Shown here piece after piece: positions 18,819 through 27,646 of a stretch of DNA of 64,000 nt. The first letter of the stretch is position 1. Each line of letters begins with the position of its first letter. Under the pieces are notes generated by a model. It worked only from the letters and a program-made list of their open reading frames with translations. It did not search any database and was not told the DNA's origin. Origin of the DNA: Streptomyces sp. T39 (GTDB taxonomy: Bacteria; Actinomycetota; Actinomycetes; Streptomycetales; Streptomycetaceae); the NCBI RefSeq assembly GCF_008042045.1, contig NZ_RDBP01000012.1, positions 1,365,729 to 1,429,728 on the forward strand, written 5' to 3'. Both the position numbers and the translations under genes were made by a program.

Positions 18819-20336
18819 TCACTTCCCGACCGCGACCAGATCCTCCAGGGAGTCGTGCCGGATGCGGTCGACGGGTATGCCGATGCCGCGCAGGGCGTGC
18901 ACCCCGCTGCGGATCATCCCGGGCGGCCCCGAGAGATAGGCGTCGAAGTCGTTCCAGGGGCCGTGCCTGCCGAACTCACGCAGCGCGGAGGGGAACTGGG
19001 CGCGGTCGTCGACCACGGGGCGGACCGACAGCCACGGATGGGCCTGCTGGAGCCGGAGCATGGTGTCGATGTCGTAGAGGTCGAAGTCCGTGCGGGCCCC
19101 GTAGAACACCTCGACCGTCCGCCGCTCACCGTGCTTCGCCACGTCCTCCACGAGTGCCTTGATCGGCGCGATGCCCGTGCCCCCGCCGAGGCAGAGGAGA
19201 CCGTTGTCGGTGGTGTGGTCGACCGTCATCGAGCCGGCCGGCGGGCCGAGGCGCAGGACGTCCCCGGGGCGGGCGCGGTGCACCAGCGCGTTGGAGACCC
19301 AGCCCGCGGGGACCGCCTTCACATGGAACGACAGCAGACCGTCCGATCGCGGCGCCCCGGCGAACGAGTAGTGCCGCCACACCCGGGGCCACCAGGGCGT
19401 CTCCAGGGTCGTGTACTGGCCGGCCAGGAAGGCGTACGGCGTGTCCGGCCGCACGGTGACCACCGCGATGTCCGGGGTCCGCAGATCGTGCGAGACCACC
19501 TCGGCGTCCCACCAGGCGGGGGCGTGGAGCTCGTTCTCCGCCGCCGCGTCGATCATGATCTGCGAGATCGTCGTGTACGTGCGCACCCAGGCCGCCTCGG
19601 CGGCGGAGTCCCACGTCCTGGTCGCGTACTGGGCCAGGGCGCCCAGCAGGGCCTCGCCCACCGCGGGGTAGTGCGCGGGCTGCGTGCCGTACTTGCGGTG
19701 GCCCCGGCCCAGGTGCTGGAGGTACTCCGTCAGCACCGCGCTGTCGTCCATGTGCTCGGCGGCGGTCAGCAGGGCCTTGAGCAGCCGGTCGCGCTGGGTG
19801 TCCATGGCCACGGGGAACATGCCGCGCAGGGCGGGGTGGCGTGTGAACAGCAAGGCGTAGAAGTACGAGGTGACCTGATCCGCGACGGGCTCGATCTCGG
19901 CGAGGGTGCGGCGGACCAGGAGCGCGTCGGGGGACGCGGGCGAGCCGGGATCCCGGGCCGGCGCGGCGGAGCCGACCGGTGGGTGCTCGGTCCCGGCAGG
20001 GGTGCTCTCCGGGCCGTGTGCGGCCGCGTCGCCCGCGTCGTCCACCTCGTCCCGGGGCAGGTCGGGGACCACGGAGAGGCGTGGGCGCTCGCGCCGGGAG
20101 GCACCCGACCCCACCGGCCGTATGGCGCTCACCGGTCGCGACGGCGTGGCCGCCGTACCGGCGCTCTCCCCGTCCCCGCTCCGCTCGCCCGCTCCGGTCC
20201 GGCCGGCGGTCCCGCCGGGGGCGGCGTCGGCCGCGGAGGACTGCTCATGCGGCGACGGCTGCCTGCGAGGGCTGAACCATCCGCCGTTGTCGTCCGGCGT
20301 CCCGTTGTCTGCCGACGTGGTGGCCGGAGCGTCCAT
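18819..20336 (-). CDS. Globin-reductase (flavohaemoprotein-like) with a long N-terminal extension
   Basis: About 505 residues: a disordered 135-residue N-terminal stretch rich in Pro, Ala, Gly and Ser; a globin domain (about 138-272) with proximal His213 in LGRGHRKYG; an FAD-binding domain with RHYSFAG (about 321-327); and an NAD-binding domain with GGGTGIAP (about 384-391). The likely role is nitric oxide dioxygenation or electron transfer to haem-bound oxygen, protecting against NO. I chose ATG 20336 after GAGGCGAGACA. The frame stays open upstream to 20687, but that part has no recognisable sequence. Confidence 0.85.
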   Translation of the reverse strand: MDAPATTSADNGTPDDNGGWFSPRRQPSPHEQSSAADAAPGGTAGRTGAGERSGDGESAGTAATPSRPVSAIRPVGSGASRRERPRLSVVPDLPRDEVDDAGDAAAHGPESTPAGTEHPPVGSAAPARDPGSPASPDALLVRRTLAEIEPVADQVTSYFYALLFTRHPALRGMFPVAMDTQRDRLLKALLTAAEHMDDSAVLTEYLQHLGRGHRKYGTQPAHYPAVGEALLGALAQYATRTWDSAAEAAWVRTYTTISQIMIDAAAENELHAPAWWDAEVVSHDLRTPDIAVVTVRPDTPYAFLAGQYTTLETPWWPRVWRHYSFAGAPRSDGLLSFHVKAVPAGWVSNALVHRARPGDVLRLGPPAGSMTVDHTTDNGLLCLGGGTGIAPIKALVEDVAKHGERRTVEVFYGARTDFDLYDIDTMLRLQQAHPWLSVRPVVDDRAQFPSALREFGRHGPWNDFDAYLSGPPGMIRSGVHALRGIGIPVDRIRHDSLEDLVAVGK

Positions 20337-20766
20337 TGTCTGCCTCGCCTCGAACATCTTCTGGTCGGTTCCCGCACGTCCGCCTTCCGGACGCGCTGCC
20401 TTACCTGCTCTGTCCGCACCTGCCCGCTGTCGCAGCATGTCAGGCGCCCCATGGTCAGGGGAGGAAGTCGGGAAAGTCCGGGCAGCCGAATCCGATTCCC
20501 TCCTCAGCTCGTGCCACCGCGTCGCCGTGCTGCCCGCAGGGATCTCCGCGCCCACATGGAACCACCGGGGCCGACGCGCCCGTCCAGCCTCAACCCGGTT
20601 TCTGCACACGGCCGGTCCTCGATCTTCACGTTCACCGTGCCCGCGCAGCCGCCCCCCGGCCCCCCCTCCCCCCGGGGACGGCTCCACGCATACGCCGCAG
20701 CTCGTACGCAGGGATACTCCCGTCGTCAGACGCGCCCGCCGGGACCCGCCCGGCAGGGTGTTTCAC
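20337..20766. other. Divergent intergenic region without a credible gene
   Basis: 430 bp between the globin-reductase start and the next plus-strand gene. Open frames here have no conserved motif. A run rich in C with a short G-rich complement lies around 20650-20692. A parS site ends the stretch. No other element was recognised. Confidence 0.4.
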
Positions 20767-20773
20767 GTGAAAC
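20760..20773. other. parS: parS site, exact
   Basis: Exact GTTTCACGTGAAAC. The GTG start of the following membrane protein (20767-20769) lies inside the palindrome. Confidence 0.92.
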
Positions 20774-21324
20774 ATCTCCAGCACCCCGCCCGCCGGGGAG
20801 TCCTCGCCATCCATGTCACCGCGTCCGCCGGCTGGCTCGGGCTCACCCTCGGCCTGCTCGCCCTGGCGCTCACCGCCCTCTCCTCCGGGAGCCCCTCCGC
20901 CGCCGAGGCCTCCTACCGGTCCATGAAGGTCTTCACGGACTGGCTGGTACTGCCGATCGCCCTCGTCACCCTGCTCAGCGGTCTGGTGCTCTCCCTCGGC
21001 ACCCCGTGGGGCCTGGCACGCCACCGATGGGTCGTCGCCAAGTTCTGGCTCACCCTGGCCACCACCGTCGCCTCGGTCGTGCTGCTGCGGCCGGGCGTCG
21101 ACCGCGCCGCGGCGGCCGCCGTGTCGGGGCTGCCGGTGCCGGAACCCCGCGACCTGGTGATGGGCCCGGCGGTCTCCCTCGCGGCCTATGTCTTCATGAC
21201 GGTCGTCTCCCTCCTCAAGCCCTGGGGCCCCACCCGGCGCGGCCGTCGGCTGCGGAGCGCGTCACGCCGGACGCCCGGTTCCCGGAAAGGGGTGGACGCG
21301 CGATCGGTGCGTCGGACAGCCTGA
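20767..21324 (+). CDS. Four-helix membrane protein (DUF2269-like)
   Basis: 185-residue integral membrane protein with four predicted helices and conserved-looking His and Trp residues (AIHVTASAGWLG, HRWVVAKFWLT). It resembles the uncharacterised DUF2269 group; the assignment is tentative. The GTG at 20767 follows CAGGG at about 10 bases, and GTG at 20758 is an in-frame alternative. The C-terminus is strongly basic. The next gene begins 4 bp after its stop codon, so the two are probably co-transcribed. Confidence 0.65.
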   Translation: MKHLQHPARRGVLAIHVTASAGWLGLTLGLLALALTALSSGSPSAAEASYRSMKVFTDWLVLPIALVTLLSGLVLSLGTPWGLARHRWVVAKFWLTLATTVASVVLLRPGVDRAAAAAVSGLPVPEPRDLVMGPAVSLAAYVFMTVVSLLKPWGPTRRGRRLRSASRRTPGSRKGVDARSVRRTA

Positions 21325-21328
21325 CCCC

Positions 21329-22183
21329 ATGTCGACTCCGCTCCCCGAACTCCCCATCCGGCGCCTGACCCGCGAGGACGTCGTCGCCTGCGCCGACCTC
21401 TCCGAAAACCGCGGCTGGCCACGCGAAGACCACAAATGGGGGCTCCTGCTCACCGCGGGCACCGGATACGGGATCGACGACCCCGACGGCAAGGGCCTCA
21501 TGGCCGCCTCCGTCCTGACCTCGTACGGCACCGGACTCGCGGCCATCGGCATGGTGCTCGTCGCCGAGCGCCACGCCCGGCGCGGGGTGGGCCGCCGCCT
21601 GATGCACCATGTGCTCGCCGAAGCCGGTGACACCCCCGTCACCCTGCACGCGACGCCCAACGGACAGCCGCTCTACGAGGAACTGGGCTTCGCCACCGTG
21701 GGCAGGGCGGAGATGGTCAAGGGCCACTTCACGGGGACAGAACCGGTCCCGGCAGTGGCGACCCGGCCGGCGACCGCCGATGACATGGCCGCCGTCACCC
21801 GGCTGGACGCCGAGGTCTTCGGCGTCGACCGTACGCACATGATCACCCGGCTGCCCGCCTTCGCCGACCGGATCCGGGTGGCCGAGGAGGACGGCGAGCT
21901 CACGGGCTACGCGGCGGCCTGGCCGAACATGGCCACGCAGGTCATCGGCCCTCTCATCGCCCGCGACACGCGAACGGCCCAGGCACTGGTCGCCTCACTC
22001 GCCGCACAGACCGACCGGCCGCTGCGCACGGACATCGACGTCCGGCACGAGGAGTTGCTCTCCTGGCTGAGGAGGCAGGGGCTGGAGACGATCACGTTCA
22101 ACGCGGTGATGACCCGTGCCACACCCGCCCTGCCCGGCGACTGGACGCGCCGGTTCGCACCCCTGACGGTGGCTGCCGGCTGA
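21329..22183 (+). CDS. GNAT-family acetyltransferase with two domains
   Basis: 284-residue member of the Gcn5-related N-acetyltransferases. The N-terminal domain has the acetyl-CoA loop at ERHARRGVGRRLMHHVL (about residues 71-87) and the typical LYEELGF end. A second domain after residue 145 (ATADDMAAVTRLDAEVFGVDR) resembles the C-terminal part of two-domain GNATs. The substrate is unknown. It is coupled to the upstream membrane protein by a 4-bp gap. Confidence 0.87.
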   Translation: MSTPLPELPIRRLTREDVVACADLSENRGWPREDHKWGLLLTAGTGYGIDDPDGKGLMAASVLTSYGTGLAAIGMVLVAERHARRGVGRRLMHHVLAEAGDTPVTLHATPNGQPLYEELGFATVGRAEMVKGHFTGTEPVPAVATRPATADDMAAVTRLDAEVFGVDRTHMITRLPAFADRIRVAEEDGELTGYAAAWPNMATQVIGPLIARDTRTAQALVASLAAQTDRPLRTDIDVRHEELLSWLRRQGLETITFNAVMTRATPALPGDWTRRFAPLTVAAG

Positions 22184-22197
22184 CGCCACGACGACGG

Positions 22198-22236
22198 AGG
22201 CCTTGCCGCGGGGCGCTGTCCCCCGCGGCAAGGCCT
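22198..22236. terminator. Bidirectional terminator between GNAT and MFS genes
   Basis: Perfect 15-bp core arms GGCCTTGCCGCGGGG (22199-22213) and complement (22221-22235), extended by an A-T pair, with a 7-base loop. It lies between convergent stop codons. Confidence 0.88.
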
Positions 22237-22256
22237 TGGTCGTTCCCGGTGGGCGC

Positions 22257-23465
22257 TCAGTGCGCGACCGGCAGCCCCTCGCGTTCCGGGACGCGGAGGG
22301 CGGGTGCCGTCCCGCGCCGGTCGGCCCTGCGCTCCAGGGCCGCGGAGAGGACGGCGAGCGCGAGTGCCGAGGCGGCGAGCAGGGCGCCGACCCAGTTGGG
22401 AGCGGTCAGTCCGAACCCGGCCGAGATGACCAGTCCGCCCAGCCAGGCCGCGAGCGCATTGCCGAGGTTGAAGGCTCCGATGTTGACGGCGGAGGCCAGC
22501 GTGGGCGCCCCCTTGGCCTGGTCCAGGACCCGCTTCTGCAGCGGCGGCACGGTGGCGAAGCCGAGGGCGCCGATCAGCACGATGGAGATCGCGGCGGGGA
22601 CCTTGTGGTGCGCGGTGACCGTGAACAGCGCCAGCACCAGGGCCAGGGCCCCGAGGGTGACGTAGAGCAGGGGCATGAGGTGCCGGTCGGCGTAGCGGCC
22701 GCCCAGGAGGTTGCCGCCGACCATGCCGAGACCGAAGAGGACCAGCAGCCAGGTGACCGAGGAGTCGGCGAACCCGGCGGTCCCGGTCATCATCGGGGCG
22801 ATGTAGGTGATCGCGGCGAACACCCCGCCGAAACCGAGCACGGTCATCGCCATGGCGAGCAGCACCTGGGTGTTCGTGAAGGCCGCCGCTTCGTCACGCA
22901 GCCGTACGCCCTGGGGCCGGGGCATGTCGGGGACGAGCTTGGCCACACCGGCCAGACCCACGACACCGAGCACGGCGACGACGGCGAACGTGGTCCGCCA
23001 GCCGATCGACTGACCGATGAAGGTGCCGCCGGGGACCCCTACGACATTGGCGACGGTCAGCCCGGTGAACATCATCGCGATCGCACCCGCCTTCTTGTGC
23101 GGGGCGACGAGCTCGGCGGCGACGACCGATCCGATGCCGAAGAAGGCGCCATGGGCGAGGGAGGCCACGATCCGGCCGGCGAGCATCGCTCCGAAGGACG
23201 GAGCCACGGCCGAGAGCAGGTTGCCGACGACGAACAGGCCCATCAGCAGCATCAGCATCCGCTTCCGGGAGACCTCGGTGCCGAGCGCGGTCATCAGTGG
23301 AGCCCCGGCGACCACGCCCAGGGCGTAGCCGGTCACCAGCAGTCCGGAGGTGGGGATCGACACTCCGAAGTCGGCGGCCACCTCCGGGAGCAGGCCTATG
23401 ATCACGAATTCGGTGGTGCCGATGCCGAAGGCTCCGACCGCAAGAGCCAGTAGCGCGAGAGGCAT
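22257..23465 (-). CDS. MFS efflux transporter (DHA1, AraJ/CmlA type)
   Basis: 402-residue, twelve-helix major facilitator of the drug:H+ antiporter-1 kind. The N-terminus FGIGTTEFVIIGLLPEVA is the classic start of this group, and GTEVSRKRMLMLLM is the loop 2-3 region with its basic residues. It is divergent from a MarR-family gene, with 147 bp between, a layout common for regulated drug efflux. Export of a toxic compound is likely; the compound is unknown. Confidence 0.87.
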   Translation of the reverse strand: MPLALLALAVGAFGIGTTEFVIIGLLPEVAADFGVSIPTSGLLVTGYALGVVAGAPLMTALGTEVSRKRMLMLLMGLFVVGNLLSAVAPSFGAMLAGRIVASLAHGAFFGIGSVVAAELVAPHKKAGAIAMMFTGLTVANVVGVPGGTFIGQSIGWRTTFAVVAVLGVVGLAGVAKLVPDMPRPQGVRLRDEAAAFTNTQVLLAMAMTVLGFGGVFAAITYIAPMMTGTAGFADSSVTWLLVLFGLGMVGGNLLGGRYADRHLMPLLYVTLGALALVLALFTVTAHHKVPAAISIVLIGALGFATVPPLQKRVLDQAKGAPTLASAVNIGAFNLGNALAAWLGGLVISAGFGLTAPNWVGALLAASALALAVLSAALERRADRRGTAPALRVPEREGLPVAH

Positions 23466-23513
23466 GGGTTGGCCCCTTCCAGGGTTGCTTGAGCGCTTTA
23501 CAGGCGTTCACAA

Positions 23514-23553
23514 TAATTGCAGACGCCGACTAATTGCAAGCGCGGGCTATTGC
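23514..23553. promoter_or_regulatory. Three ATTGC repeats between MFS and marR genes
   Basis: ATTGC occurs at 23516-23520, 23533-23537 and 23549-23553 at 16-17 bp spacing. The first two are extended to TAATTGCA. Placed between divergent efflux and MarR genes, they are good candidates for the regulator's binding sites. Confidence 0.5.
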
Positions 23554-23612
23554 GGCCGTCGTCTATCCTGGCAAGGACTGGTGGCGAGCCGCCCGGCACC
23601 GAGGAGAGACAC

Positions 23613-24071
23613 ATGACTGCGACCGATCCCGCACTCACCGCCCTCGCCCAGGGGTGGTGCGCCCTCTCCCTGCTGCACGGCAGGATCGAGTCCCACATCG
23701 AACGGGCCCTGGAGGCGGGGCACGGACTGAGCATGCGGGAGTACTCCCTCCTCGACGTCCTGAGCCGCCAGCACAGCGGTCCCGGCGGACACCTCCAGAT
23801 GAAGCAGGTCGCCGACGCGGTCGTGCTCAGTCAGAGCGCCACCACCCGGCTGGTCTCCCGCCTGGAGGACCGCGGCCTCCTCTCCCGGTATCTCTGCGAC
23901 ACCGACCGCCGGGGCATCTACACGGACGTCACCGAGAGCGGCCTGGCGCTGCTGGCCGAGGCCCGCCCGACCAACGACACCGCCCTGCGCGAGGCCCTCG
24001 ACGAGGCGGCGAAGAACCCGGAACTCGCCCCGCTCGTCAGGGCCGTCGAGGAGCTGAGGGTCCCCGCGTAG
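23613..24071 (+). CDS. MarR-family transcriptional regulator
   Basis: 152-residue winged-helix protein. The DNA-binding region runs from LQMKQVADAVVLSQSATTRLVSRLEDRGLLSR to the wing RRGIYTDVT. N- and C-terminal helices form the dimer. It is divergent from the MFS exporter and likely represses it and itself. The ATG follows GAGGAGAGACAC. A GNAT gene begins 11 bp downstream and is probably in the same transcript. Confidence 0.9.
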   Translation: MTATDPALTALAQGWCALSLLHGRIESHIERALEAGHGLSMREYSLLDVLSRQHSGPGGHLQMKQVADAVVLSQSATTRLVSRLEDRGLLSRYLCDTDRRGIYTDVTESGLALLAEARPTNDTALREALDEAAKNPELAPLVRAVEELRVPA

Positions 24072-24081
24072 TCTGCGGATC

Positions 24082-24534
24082 ATGAGTGATCTGCTGATAC
24101 GCGCCGCCGGCCCCGATGACCTCCCGGCGATCGTGGCCATGCTTGCCGACGACCCTCTCGGCGCACAGCGGGAGTCCCCCGGCGACCTTGCCCCGTACCG
24201 GGCAGCGTTCGAGCGGCTGGCCCGCGAACCCCATCAGCACCAGACGGTCGCCGTTCGGGACGGCCGGGTCGTCGGCACACTGCAACTGACCGTGATTCCC
24301 GGGCTGTCGCGGCGCGGAGCCACCCGTTCGGTCATCGAGGCCGTCCGGGTGCACCAGGACGAGCGCGGCAGCGGACTGGGTACGCAGCTGATCCAGTGGG
24401 CCATCGAGGAGTCCCGGCGCTTGGGCTGCAGCCTGGTCCAGCTGACTTCCGACGTGCAGCGGTCCGACGCACACCGTTTCTACGAGCGGCTCGGCTTCAC
24501 TCCGTCCCATGTGGGCTTCAAGCTCCCCCTCTGA
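24082..24534 (+). CDS. GNAT-family acetyltransferase
   Basis: 150-residue single-domain GNAT. The acetyl-CoA site is EAVRVHQDERGSGLGTQL (residues 93-110), and the end is RFYERLGFTPSHVGFKL. It follows the MarR gene by 11 bp. Enzymes in this position often acetylate the compound that the neighbouring transporter exports, but that is inference. Confidence 0.87.
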   Translation: MSDLLIRAAGPDDLPAIVAMLADDPLGAQRESPGDLAPYRAAFERLAREPHQHQTVAVRDGRVVGTLQLTVIPGLSRRGATRSVIEAVRVHQDERGSGLGTQLIQWAIEESRRLGCSLVQLTSDVQRSDAHRFYERLGFTPSHVGFKLPL

Positions 24535-24570
24535 CGCCCGGGGCGGGACCGGAGACATCGGCACACGCAA

Positions 24571-24600
24571 CAGGGCCGGCGGGAGAGCCGGCCCTGTTTC
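24571..24600 (+). terminator. Intrinsic terminator after the marR-GNAT unit
   Basis: Perfect 10-bp arms CAGGGCCGGC (24571-24580) and GCCGGCCCTG (24587-24596), a 6-base loop, then TTTC. It overlaps a parS-like site. Confidence 0.85.
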
Positions 24601-24609
24601 ACGTGGAAC
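24596..24609. other. parS: parS-like site, one mismatch
   Basis: GTTTCACGTGGAAC differs from the consensus at one base (A to G at position 11). It overlaps the terminator of the upstream gene. Confidence 0.7.
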
Positions 24610-24615
24610 AACGCC

Positions 24616-25992
24616 TCAGAGTCCGCGCCATCCCGCCTCGTCCACCCCGCCCGGCACGGCCTCCGAGGGCCCGTACGGCTCACGGGTGAAGACGAAGGAC
24701 CCCAGGTCGAGATGGCTCACCGACCCGTCGGCCCGCCGCACCACCGACAGGGTCTCCCCCGCGTAGTAGCCGTCCATGCCGGTCCACCGGCCCTCGCCCA
24801 CCGCGACGAAGCGCGACTTCCGGCCCCCGCCCCGGAGCATCTCCAGCTCCACCCCGCCGTCCGCGGCGAGACGCAGCCCGTAGGCGTAGGTCCCCCAGTA
24901 CCAGGGGCCCGTCAGCTCCAGCAGTTCCGGGTCCACCGCGGGAAGCGGCCGCCACGGCTGAGGGATCCTGGGCTCGGCATCGCCGACGATGCGCACCAGA
25001 TCGGCCGCCGTGGTGCCGGGGGCCGGCCCGGAGGTGGCATTGGTGAGCGCCACCGCGGCAACGCCGTCCTCCACACTCACCCAGAGCCCCGCGAGGAAGC
25101 CGGGCAGCGAACCGCCGTGACCGATCAGCGTCCGCCCCTCGCTCCGGACGATCTGCACGCCCAGGCCGTAGGTGCTGATCCAGTCCCCCGTCTCGGCGGG
25201 AACGGAGGGCGTCCGCATCTCCCGCACGGAAGCGGCACCGAGCACCCGGTCGTCCCCCTCGGCGAGGAACCAGCCGAAGCGGCAGAGATCCTCGACGGTC
25301 GACCACAGCTGGCCCGCGGGAGCCATCAGCCCCAGATCCTCGGAAGGTTCGGGCAGCATCACATCCGCCCAGGGGTGGACGGCCCAGCCTCCGGCATGCG
25401 GCGCACTCGGCCGGACGCCCGTACGGGTCAGCCCCAGCGGATCGAGGATCTCCCGTTGCAGTGCCTCCTCCCACGACACTCCCCGCACGGCCTCCACCAG
25501 CGAGCCCAGCACGGTGTAGCCCGGGTTGGAGTAGTGGTGCCGGCGCCCCGGCGGGTGCATACGCGCCCCCTGGCCGAGCACATCGGCGAGTTCGGGGCGC
25601 AGGGTCCCCGGTGTCCGCTCCCACCAAGGAGCGGGGGACTCGGCGCTCAAGCCGGCGCTGTGGCCCAGCAGTTGGGCGACGGTCACCTCGCCGACCCCGG
25701 TGCCGGGCAGATGCTTCTCCAGCGGATCGCCCAGATCGAGCAGGCCCTCGTCGCGCAGGCGCATCACCAGGACGGCGGTGAAGGTCTTGGTGATCGACCC
25801 GATGCGGTACTGCGTACCGGGTTCAGGAGCGTGCCCCTCGACACAGCTGCGGGATCCCGTCCATACGATCTCCCCGTCCCTGAGCACCGCGGCCACAAAG
25901 GACGGGGTCCGCCCCTCCGACTGGGCGACGGCGATGCGATGCAGCAGCGCCCTGCGCGTACTGGGGAGGAGTTCTTCCGGCGATGAGGTCAT
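24616..25992 (-). CDS. Serine hydrolase of the class C beta-lactamase / D-Ala carboxypeptidase family
   Basis: 458-residue beta-lactamase-fold protein. Active-site motifs are SITK (Ser66-Lys69), YSN (154-156) and HGG (292-294) in the family order. There is no signal peptide, so it is probably cytoplasmic, like many esterase-type members. A C-terminal segment of about 120 residues after the catalytic domain resembles the lipocalin-like extension of this group. It could be an esterase, peptidase or amidase; true beta-lactamase activity is uncertain. Confidence 0.85.
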   Translation of the reverse strand: MTSSPEELLPSTRRALLHRIAVAQSEGRTPSFVAAVLRDGEIVWTGSRSCVEGHAPEPGTQYRIGSITKTFTAVLVMRLRDEGLLDLGDPLEKHLPGTGVGEVTVAQLLGHSAGLSAESPAPWWERTPGTLRPELADVLGQGARMHPPGRRHHYSNPGYTVLGSLVEAVRGVSWEEALQREILDPLGLTRTGVRPSAPHAGGWAVHPWADVMLPEPSEDLGLMAPAGQLWSTVEDLCRFGWFLAEGDDRVLGAASVREMRTPSVPAETGDWISTYGLGVQIVRSEGRTLIGHGGSLPGFLAGLWVSVEDGVAAVALTNATSGPAPGTTAADLVRIVGDAEPRIPQPWRPLPAVDPELLELTGPWYWGTYAYGLRLAADGGVELEMLRGGGRKSRFVAVGEGRWTGMDGYYAGETLSVVRRADGSVSHLDLGSFVFTREPYGPSEAVPGGVDEAGWRGL

Positions 25993-26234
25993 AGGGCAGG
26001 TCTACCTGCGGCCGCCCCGGCACGTCGAACGCTTTACGCCACACGGTGATGCGAGCTCCACGACCCCGAAATGCCGCTCCCCCGGCCGGTCTTCGGCCCA
26101 GACCGCCGGCGCGTGCGACGGCGGGGTCTCGCCGCCGAGCACGAGGACTGCCGGCGGTCCCGGCTCGCGCGCCGATGAGTTTCCCCCGCCGTGCCGGTCC
26201 GTACGCGTGAGACCGACTCACGAAAGGCTGCGCC

Positions 26235-26798
26235 ATGCGGAAACTGATCTACGGCATGAACCTGAGCCTGGACGGCTACATCGCCGCGCCCGGCGACGAC
26301 ATCGGCTGGGGCGTGCCGAGCGACGAGCTGTTCCAGTTCTGGTCCGACCAGTTGCAGGCGACCGACCTGACGCTGTACGGGCGCAAGCTGTGGCGGACGA
26401 TGAGCTCCCACTGGCCGACCGGCGACCAGCAGCCCGGCGCCACCCCGGCGGAGATCGCGTTCGCGCGCCGGTGGCGGGACATGCCGAAGGTGGTGTTCTC
26501 CTCGACGATCGACACGGTCGACTGGAACACCCGCCTGGTCACCGGCGACGCGGTCGCCGAGATCACCCGGCTCAAGGCCGAGGACGGCGGCCCGATGGAC
26601 ATCGGCGGCGCGACGCTCGCCGGCGCGGCCATGCGGGCCGGGCTGATCGACCAGTACGTGCTGGCCACCGCGCCGGTCCTGGTGGGCGGCGGCACACCGT
26701 TCTTCACCGCGCTGGACAACTGGGTAAACCTGAACCTGGTGGAGACGCGGACGCTTCCCGGCGGTGTGGTCCTCACCAGGTACGAGACGAGGCGCTGA
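26235..26798 (+). CDS. Dihydrofolate reductase-family protein (RibD C-terminal domain)
   Basis: 187-residue stand-alone reductase domain. The start (MRKLIYGMNLSLDGYIAAPG) and the NADPH-binding part GGATLAGAAMRAGLIDQYVL are the hallmarks of the RibD-C/DHFR fold. Many such streptomycete proteins are not true folate reductases, so the substrate is open. The ATG follows GAAAGG by 7 bases. Confidence 0.87.
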   Translation: MRKLIYGMNLSLDGYIAAPGDDIGWGVPSDELFQFWSDQLQATDLTLYGRKLWRTMSSHWPTGDQQPGATPAEIAFARRWRDMPKVVFSSTIDTVDWNTRLVTGDAVAEITRLKAEDGGPMDIGGATLAGAAMRAGLIDQYVLATAPVLVGGGTPFFTALDNWVNLNLVETRTLPGGVVLTRYETRR

Positions 26799-26992
26799 CG
26801 CCCGTCCCGGGGACGACCGCCCGAGGGGTGCCGGTTCTCGCCGCTCGTGGCACAGGTCGCGCTCGCCGACCAGCACTCTTCCGCTGTCCCGGGTCGATGG
26901 CACAGCCGCTCGGTCTCACGAACGTGGCACTTCCTCGTGGTGTCCGCTCACCGAGTGGCCCCCAACCCTGGACCCACACGCTCCAAGCGGGC

Positions 26993-27637
26993 TCAGATCT
27001 CATGATCATCCCTGTGGCGACCGAGGCTGCGGCCGAAGCGTTCGGAGATGGCCGGCATCAGGCTCTGGCCTTCGCCGGGCCGGTCCAGGCCGAAGACGTA
27101 GCCGGGGAAGTCGAGCTCCTTCTGCACTTCCCAGATCCCATTGTGGTCCTCCGGCGGGAGGATGCGCGCCGGGTCGCCGACGGCGACCCAGCCGATCGGC
27201 ACCGTCGAGTCGGCGGGCAGGACCGTGCGCAGGTGCACGACGCCGTTGATCCGTACCTCGGAGCGGGTCCCGATCCGTGCTCCGTTGAAAACGCGGCTGC
27301 CGGTGGCCAGGAAGACCTCGTCCTCGACCCGGCAGCCGGTCAGGTAGGAGGTGGGGCCCACCAGGACCTGTCGCCCCAGGACCAGCGGATCCCGTCGGGT
27401 GCCGCGCAGAACCGCGTTCTCCATCACGATGCAGCCTTCGCCCAGCTCCACCGGCCCGCCCTCGGCGGTGAGCACCGCACCGAACAGCACCCGGCACCCG
27501 GCCCCCACGCGGACGTCCCCGCACAGCGTGGCGTTCGGAGCGACGTAGGCCGTGGGGTGGACGGAGGGCGAACGGCCCTCATGAGTGAGAAGCATGGCCG
27601 CGATGAACCGTCCTTTCGTATGCCTGCCGGTTTCCAT
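26993..27637 (-). CDS. Gamma-carbonic anhydrase-like hexapeptide-repeat protein
   Basis: 214-residue left-handed beta-helix protein. Hexapeptide repeats run from about residue 25 to 150 (PTAYVAPNATLCGDVRVG, then GEGCIVMENAVL and GARIGTRSEVRING). The conserved metal-site histidines of true gamma-carbonic anhydrases are not evident in the expected positions, so it may be an acyltransferase or a structural homologue. The start is ATG 27637, 10 bp after the upstream stop codon; an internal ATG at residue 15 is possible. It is in an operon with the gene upstream. Confidence 0.75.
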   Translation of the reverse strand: METGRHTKGRFIAAMLLTHEGRSPSVHPTAYVAPNATLCGDVRVGAGCRVLFGAVLTAEGGPVELGEGCIVMENAVLRGTRRDPLVLGRQVLVGPTSYLTGCRVEDEVFLATGSRVFNGARIGTRSEVRINGVVHLRTVLPADSTVPIGWVAVGDPARILPPEDHNGIWEVQKELDFPGYVFGLDRPGEGQSLMPAISERFGRSLGRHRDDHEI

Positions 27638-27646
27638 GACGTACCG

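Noticed and set aside
18801-21368. A long plus-strand open frame opposite the globin-reductase
   Set aside because: Rich in Arg, Pro and Gly with no conserved domain; the minus-strand globin-reductase explains the region.
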